Source of the DNA: SYFI01 sp046095485
Lineage (GTDB): Bacteria; Actinomycetota; Thermoleophilia; Miltoncostaeales; Miltoncostaeaceae
Direction of reading: 5' to 3'
NCBI GenBank assembly: GCA_046095485.1
Contig: JBJTJN010000075.1
Coordinates: 1-9,734 of the forward strand
DNA: 9,734 nucleotides
Under the pieces are notes generated by a model that saw nothing but the letters and a program-made list of their open reading frames with translations, was not told where the DNA came from and did not search any database. A program made the translations under genes and the position numbers. Within the stretch, counting starts at the first letter, position 1; every line of letters starts with the position of its first letter. Positions 5,504 to 9,734 of the stretch are shown here, piece after piece.

Positions 5504-5509
5504 TAGCAT
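5504..5509 (+). promoter_or_regulatory. -10 box TAGCAT of leaderless dehydrogenase gene
   Basis: TAGCAT, 7 nt (CGCTGCC), then the GTG start at 5517; no Shine-Dalgarno. Only 21 bp separate the preceding stop codon from this start, so the promoter fills nearly the whole gap. Confidence 0.6.
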
Positions 5510-5516
5510 CGCTGCC

Positions 5517-6521
5517 GTGAGGGCAGCGGTCTACCACGGGGCGGGACGCCTCACGATCGACGATCACCCGGACCCCTCAGCGGGTCCGGGTGAGATCGTC
5601 ATCCGCACGCGGGCGTGCGGCATCTGCGGCACGGACCTCATGGAGTGGTACCAGGACACCAAGGCCCCGGTGGTCCTGGGCCATGAGCCGGTGGGCGACG
5701 TGGTGCAGGCGGGGGAGGGGGCGCCCTTCAGCGTGGGCGACCGCGTGTTCGTGCACCACCACGTGCCCTGCCTCAAGTGCGATCTCTGCCTCGCGGGGCG
5801 CGACACCCTGTGCAATCGCTTCCGGGCCACGCGCATCGATCCGGGCGGCCTGGCCGAGCTCATCCGCGTGCCGGCCGAGAACGTGGACATCGATGTGCAC
5901 CGCGTGCCCGACGACATGGACGACGAGACCGCAACCCTCATCGAGCCACTCGCATGCATCCTGCGCGGCCAGCGGCTCGCGGGCATCGGGCCCGGATCGC
6001 GCGTGGTCGTGGTGGGCGCGGGGTCGATGGGGCTGATGGAGGCGGAGCTGGCGCAGGTGCTGGGCGCGGCGCGGGTGGTGGTGATCGAGCCCAACGTCGA
6101 TCGCTGGCCGGCTGCGCAGGCGCTCGGCGCCACGGTGCTGGCGTCGTGTGATCCCGATGCCGTGGGCGAGGCCCTCGGGGGTGAGCTCGCGCACCAGGTG
6201 ATCGTATGCACCCACAGCCATGCGGCGATGAACGACGCCCTGCACCTGGCCGGGCCGGCGGGCGTGGTGCAGTACTTCGCGCCCACGCCCCCCGGAGAGT
6301 TGGTGCCGCTCGACCTGGGCGCGGTGTTCTGGCGCGAGGTTCACCTGCAGTCCACGTACTCGGCGGGTCCCGCGGACATCCGCGACGCGCTCGAGCTGCT
6401 GGCCACGGGGCGGGTGCGCTGCGAGGGCATCGTCACGCACCACGTGCCGTTCGCCGAGGTGGACGAGGCCTTCCGCCTGGCCCGCACGGGCGAGGCCCTG
6501 AAGGTCGTCATCGACTTCTGA
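5517..6521 (+). CDS. Zinc-dependent medium-chain alcohol/polyol dehydrogenase
   Basis: Predicted NAD(P)-dependent oxidation of an alcohol or polyol; 334 aa, cytoplasmic. The GroES-like N-domain carries catalytic-zinc ligands Cys37 (CGICGTD) and His56-Glu57 (GHEP), with Glu143 (IEP) as a further candidate. Structural-zinc cysteines are at 85, 88, 91 and 99 (CLKCDLC, then C after GRDTL). The Rossmann motif GAGSMG is at 167-172, and Glu191 at the end of the second strand favours NAD over NADP. All metal residues are present, so it should be active. It resembles sorbitol/threonine dehydrogenase-type members, but the substrate cannot be told from sequence. GTG at 5517 is supported by the typical N-terminus MRAAVYHGAG and the leaderless -10 box. 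Followed by a 9-bp hairpin, then malate synthase. Confidence 0.92.
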   Translation: MRAAVYHGAGRLTIDDHPDPSAGPGEIVIRTRACGICGTDLMEWYQDTKAPVVLGHEPVGDVVQAGEGAPFSVGDRVFVHHHVPCLKCDLCLAGRDTLCNRFRATRIDPGGLAELIRVPAENVDIDVHRVPDDMDDETATLIEPLACILRGQRLAGIGPGSRVVVVGAGSMGLMEAELAQVLGAARVVVIEPNVDRWPAAQALGATVLASCDPDAVGEALGGELAHQVIVCTHSHAAMNDALHLAGPAGVVQYFAPTPPGELVPLDLGAVFWREVHLQSTYSAGPADIRDALELLATGRVRCEGIVTHHVPFAEVDEAFRLARTGEALKVVIDF

Positions 6522-6531
6522 CGCACGTGGC

Positions 6532-6552
6532 ACCGGGCCGCCGCGGCCCGGT
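6532..6552 (+). terminator. Hairpin after the dehydrogenase gene, abutting the aceB promoter
   Basis: A perfect 9-bp stem (ACCGGGCCG at 6532-6540, CGGCCCGGT at 6544-6552) with a CCG loop, 10 nt after the stop codon and with no T-run. Its last base is the first T of the TAGGGT -10 box for malate synthase. Confidence 0.6.
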
Positions 6553-6557
6553 AGGGT
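6552..6557 (+). promoter_or_regulatory. aceB: -10 box TAGGGT of aceB
   Basis: TAGGGT implies a transcription start near 6564 and a leader of about 50 nt. The leader begins with the palindrome TCCGCGCGCGGA (6564-6575); its GCGCGCG can alternatively pair with CGCGCGC at 6580-6586. Confidence 0.5.
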
Positions 6558-6563
6558 TCCCGA

Positions 6564-6586
6564 TCCGCGCGCGGACCGGCGCGCGC
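6564..6586 (+). promoter_or_regulatory. Palindrome/stem-loop at the predicted aceB transcription start
   Basis: The 12-bp perfect palindrome TCCGCGCGCGGA (6564-6575) overlaps a 7-bp stem-loop (6567-6573 with 6580-6586, loop GACCGG). It could be an operator over the start site or an mRNA leader structure. The downstream Shine-Dalgarno GGAGG (6606-6610) is left free. Confidence 0.4.
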
Positions 6587-6614
6587 TTCCCTTGAACACG
6601 GTCACGGAGGACCA

Positions 6615-8210
<1,596 letters not shown>

Positions 8211-8213
8211 CGC

Positions 8214-8219
8214 TATCCT
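8214..8219 (+). promoter_or_regulatory. Possible -10 box TATCCT for the tRNA-His/tRNA-Leu unit
   Basis: TATCCT lies just after the aceB stop and 30 nt before tRNA-His. If used, the primary transcript carries the following GC hairpin as a leader removed by processing. No -35 consensus is visible. Confidence 0.35.
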
Positions 8220-8227
8220 CCCCCGGC

Positions 8228-8243
8228 GCCGGGCTCGCCCGGC
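8228..8243 (+). terminator. GC hairpin between aceB and tRNA-His
   Basis: GCCGGG and CCCGGC form a 6-bp stem around a CTCG loop, 17 nt past the aceB stop. No T-run follows. It may end aceB transcripts or form part of the tRNA precursor leader. Confidence 0.45.
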
Positions 8244-8248
8244 GTCGT

Positions 8249-8322
8249 GGTGGGCGTAGCTCAGTCGGTAGAGCTCCTGGTTGTGGTCCAGGCGGTCGTG
8301 GGTTCGAGTCCCATCGCTCACC
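8249..8322 (+). tRNA. tRNA-His(GTG)
   Basis: The acceptor GTGGGCG pairs with CGCTCAC (one G-T). The extra G at 8249 (position -1) faces C73 at 8322, the hallmark of histidine tRNAs. The anticodon arm is CCTGG-TTGTGGT-CCAGG with anticodon GTG, and the T arm is GTGGG-TTCGAGT-CCCAT. CCA is not encoded. tRNA-Leu follows after 21 bp, so the two are probably co-transcribed. Confidence 0.96.
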
Positions 8323-8343
8323 CTGTCTGCTGTTTCGACTCGT

Positions 8344-8425
8344 GCGGGTGTGGCGGAACTGGTAGACGCGCCAGGTTTAGGACCTGGTGGGGAAACCCGT
8401 GGAGGTTCGAGTCCTCTCGCCCGCA
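8344..8425 (+). tRNA. tRNA-Leu(TAG)
   Basis: Class II tRNA of 82 nt. The acceptor GCGGGTG pairs with CGCCCGC (one T-G). The anticodon arm CCAGG-TTTAGGA-CCTGG carries TAG (reads CUA). A long variable arm (GGGGAAACCC) is followed by the T arm GGAGG-TTCGAGT-CCTCT. The discriminator is A, as expected for leucine; CCA is not encoded. A T-rich stretch (CTTTTCTT) follows directly. Confidence 0.97.
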
Positions 8426-8463
8426 CTTTTCTTCCTGAACACCCCGAGAATCCGCGAGTACAC

Positions 8464-9734
8464 ATGCCCGTAGCAGCCGAAGTCACAGCCCTCGAGGACG
8501 ACCAGGTCCGCATCGACATCTCGGTGCCCGAGGACGAGGTGCGTAAGCAGTTCGACCGCACCGTCAAGGAGACCTCGGCGCGCATGCGCATCCCGGGGTT
8601 CCGGCCGGGCAAGGTGCCCGCCGGCATCGTCATCCAGCGCGTGGGCCGCGAGGGCCTGGTCGCGCAGACGATCGACCGGGCGCTGAACGACTGGTACCGC
8701 GAGGCGCTCGCCACCACCGGCATCGACCCCATCGAGTCGCCCGAGGTGGACATGGGCGACGCCACCGAGCAGGGCGTGGCGTTCGCGGTGACCGTGAAGG
8801 TGCCGCCGAAGCCGAAGCTGGGTGAGTACAAGGGCCTCGAGGTGATGAAGGAGCCGGCGGAGACCCCCGCTGACGCCATCGAGGAGGAGATCAACCGGGT
8901 GCGCGAGCAGGGAGCACGCCTGGAGGACAAGGACGGCACGGCGGGCATCGGCGACTTCGTGGTGGCCGATATCGACGGCACGCTCGACGGCGAGGCGCTG
9001 CCCCAGGCCCAGTCGCGCGACCAGCTCGTGGAGCTCGGCACCGACCGCATCCTTCCCGAGTTCACCAACGCCCTCGAGGGCACGAAGGCCGGCGACTCCG
9101 TGGCGTTCGACGTCACGTACCCCGAGGACGCCCCTGAGGAGATCCGCGGCAAGACCGTGGCGTACAGCATCACCGTGCAGAAGGTGCAGGAGAAGGTGCT
9201 GCCCGAGCTGGACGACGCCCTGGCCGAGACCGTGGGCTTCGCCACCGCCGCCGAGATGCGCGAGGAGATCGAGCAGCGGCTGGCCACGGCTACCGAGCGC
9301 GCCGTGGAGGAGCGCTTCCGCCGCCGCGTGATCGACGCCGCCGTCGCGGGCGCCGACTTCCAGGTGCCCGCCGCCATGGTGGAGCGCCGGGTGGAGGAGA
9401 TCCTCCACGACACCTCGCACCAGCTGCCGCAGGGCATCACGCTCGAGCAGTACCTGGCCATGCAGGGGCAGACGCTCGACCAGGCGCGCGAGGGCCTGCG
9501 CACCGACGCCGAGCTGTCGATCCGCCGTGAGCTCGTGGTGGAGGCCATCGCCGACGCCGAGGGCATCACGCTGAGCGACGACGACATCGAGGCGCGCGTG
9601 CGGTCGGACGCCGCCGCCGCGGGTCGTGACCCCGAGGAGCTCCTGGAGGCCCTGCGCAGGGCCGGCGGGTGGGACAACCTGCGCGCGGACCTGCGCATCG
9701 AGCACGCGGTCGACCTGATCGTGGACCGCGCGCA
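8464..9734 (+). CDS. tig: Trigger factor, ribosome-associated chaperone / peptidyl-prolyl isomerase (3' end cut)
   Basis: Binds the ribosome exit site and shields nascent chains. 423 codons are visible; the family is typically 430-470 aa, so little is missing. The N-terminal ribosome-binding domain (1-115) contains the docking motif GFRPGKVP at 45-52. The FKBP-type PPIase domain spans roughly 163-245 (GDFVVADIDG to AYSITVQKV) with GTKAGDSVAFDVTYPEDAP typical of trigger factors. The remainder is the alpha-helical chaperone domain, with LPELDDALAE opening it. ATG 8464 begins 38 nt after tRNA-Leu with only a weak Shine-Dalgarno (GCGAG, about 6 nt upstream). Read-through from the tRNAs or an unrecognised promoter in the 38-nt gap are both possible. 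In many bacteria clpP/clpX follow tig; that would lie outside the window. Confidence 0.96.
   Translation, partial: MPVAAEVTALEDDQVRIDISVPEDEVRKQFDRTVKETSARMRIPGFRPGKVPAGIVIQRVGREGLVAQTIDRALNDWYREALATTGIDPIESPEVDMGDATEQGVAFAVTVKVPPKPKLGEYKGLEVMKEPAETPADAIEEEINRVREQGARLEDKDGTAGIGDFVVADIDGTLDGEALPQAQSRDQLVELGTDRILPEFTNALEGTKAGDSVAFDVTYPEDAPEEIRGKTVAYSITVQKVQEKVLPELDDALAETVGFATAAEMREEIEQRLATATERAVEERFRRRVIDAAVAGADFQVPAAMVERRVEEILHDTSHQLPQGITLEQYLAMQGQTLDQAREGLRTDAELSIRRELVVEAIADAEGITLSDDDIEARVRSDAAAAGRDPEELLEALRRAGGWDNLRADLRIEHAVDLIVDRA

Noticed and set aside
3223..5509. Overlapping minus-strand open frames of nearly 500 codons opposite birA and the lipoproteins
   Set aside because: Ala/Ser/Arg-rich translations with no recognisable motif, antisense to genes with clear domains, signal peptides and ribosome-binding sites.
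8247..8438. Plus-strand 63-codon open frame across the two tRNAs
   Set aside because: Its translation (VGVAQSVELLV, GGTGRRARFRTWWGNPWRFE) is the familiar artefact of translating tRNA genes.

Overview
This is a high-GC window with the look of an actinobacterial chromosome, possibly Thermoleophilia or a relative. The evidence is strong C/G preference at third codon positions, an Rpf-type transglycosylase, GTG and TTG starts, and recurrent TAGNCT-type -10 boxes. Several of those boxes sit only 6-7 nt before a start codon, as expected for leaderless mRNAs. The genus assignment is inference. No mobile element, CRISPR array, prophage or obvious horizontally acquired segment is visible; this reads as core housekeeping DNA.

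Layout. 1-1381 (minus strand): a secreted coiled-coil plus Rpf-like transglycosylase (cut by the left edge), preceded by a small alpha/beta protein of unknown function. 1382-1571 is a divergent promoter region. 1572-2585 (plus): a nitroreductase-family flavoprotein with a long C-terminal extension, followed by a strong GC hairpin. 2708-2971: an 87-aa protein that may have a HicA-like fold. 3000-3073: tRNA-Arg(TCT). 3106-4098: bifunctional biotin ligase/repressor BirA with a leaderless promoter. 4181-4762 and 4935-5495: two tandem paralogous lipoproteins separated by a good intrinsic terminator and a structured leader. 5517-6521: a leaderless zinc-dependent medium-chain dehydrogenase. 6615-8210: malate synthase A of the glyoxylate shunt. 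8249-8322 and 8344-8425: tRNA-His(GTG) and tRNA-Leu(TAG). 8464 to the right edge: trigger factor, lacking only its C-terminal end.

Most genes appear to be single transcription units, each with its own -10 element and often a GC-rich hairpin after the stop codon. The jobs are mostly independent: cell-wall remodelling, biotin loading of carboxylases, C2 assimilation, tRNA supply and nascent-chain folding. The items most worth a second look are the leaderless promoter architecture, the duplicated cysteine-pair lipoproteins, a 10-bp phased repeat between birA and the first lipoprotein, the palindromic aceB leader, the nitroreductase C-terminal extension, and two non-consensus residues in BirA. 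I did not find a convincing new multi-gene system.
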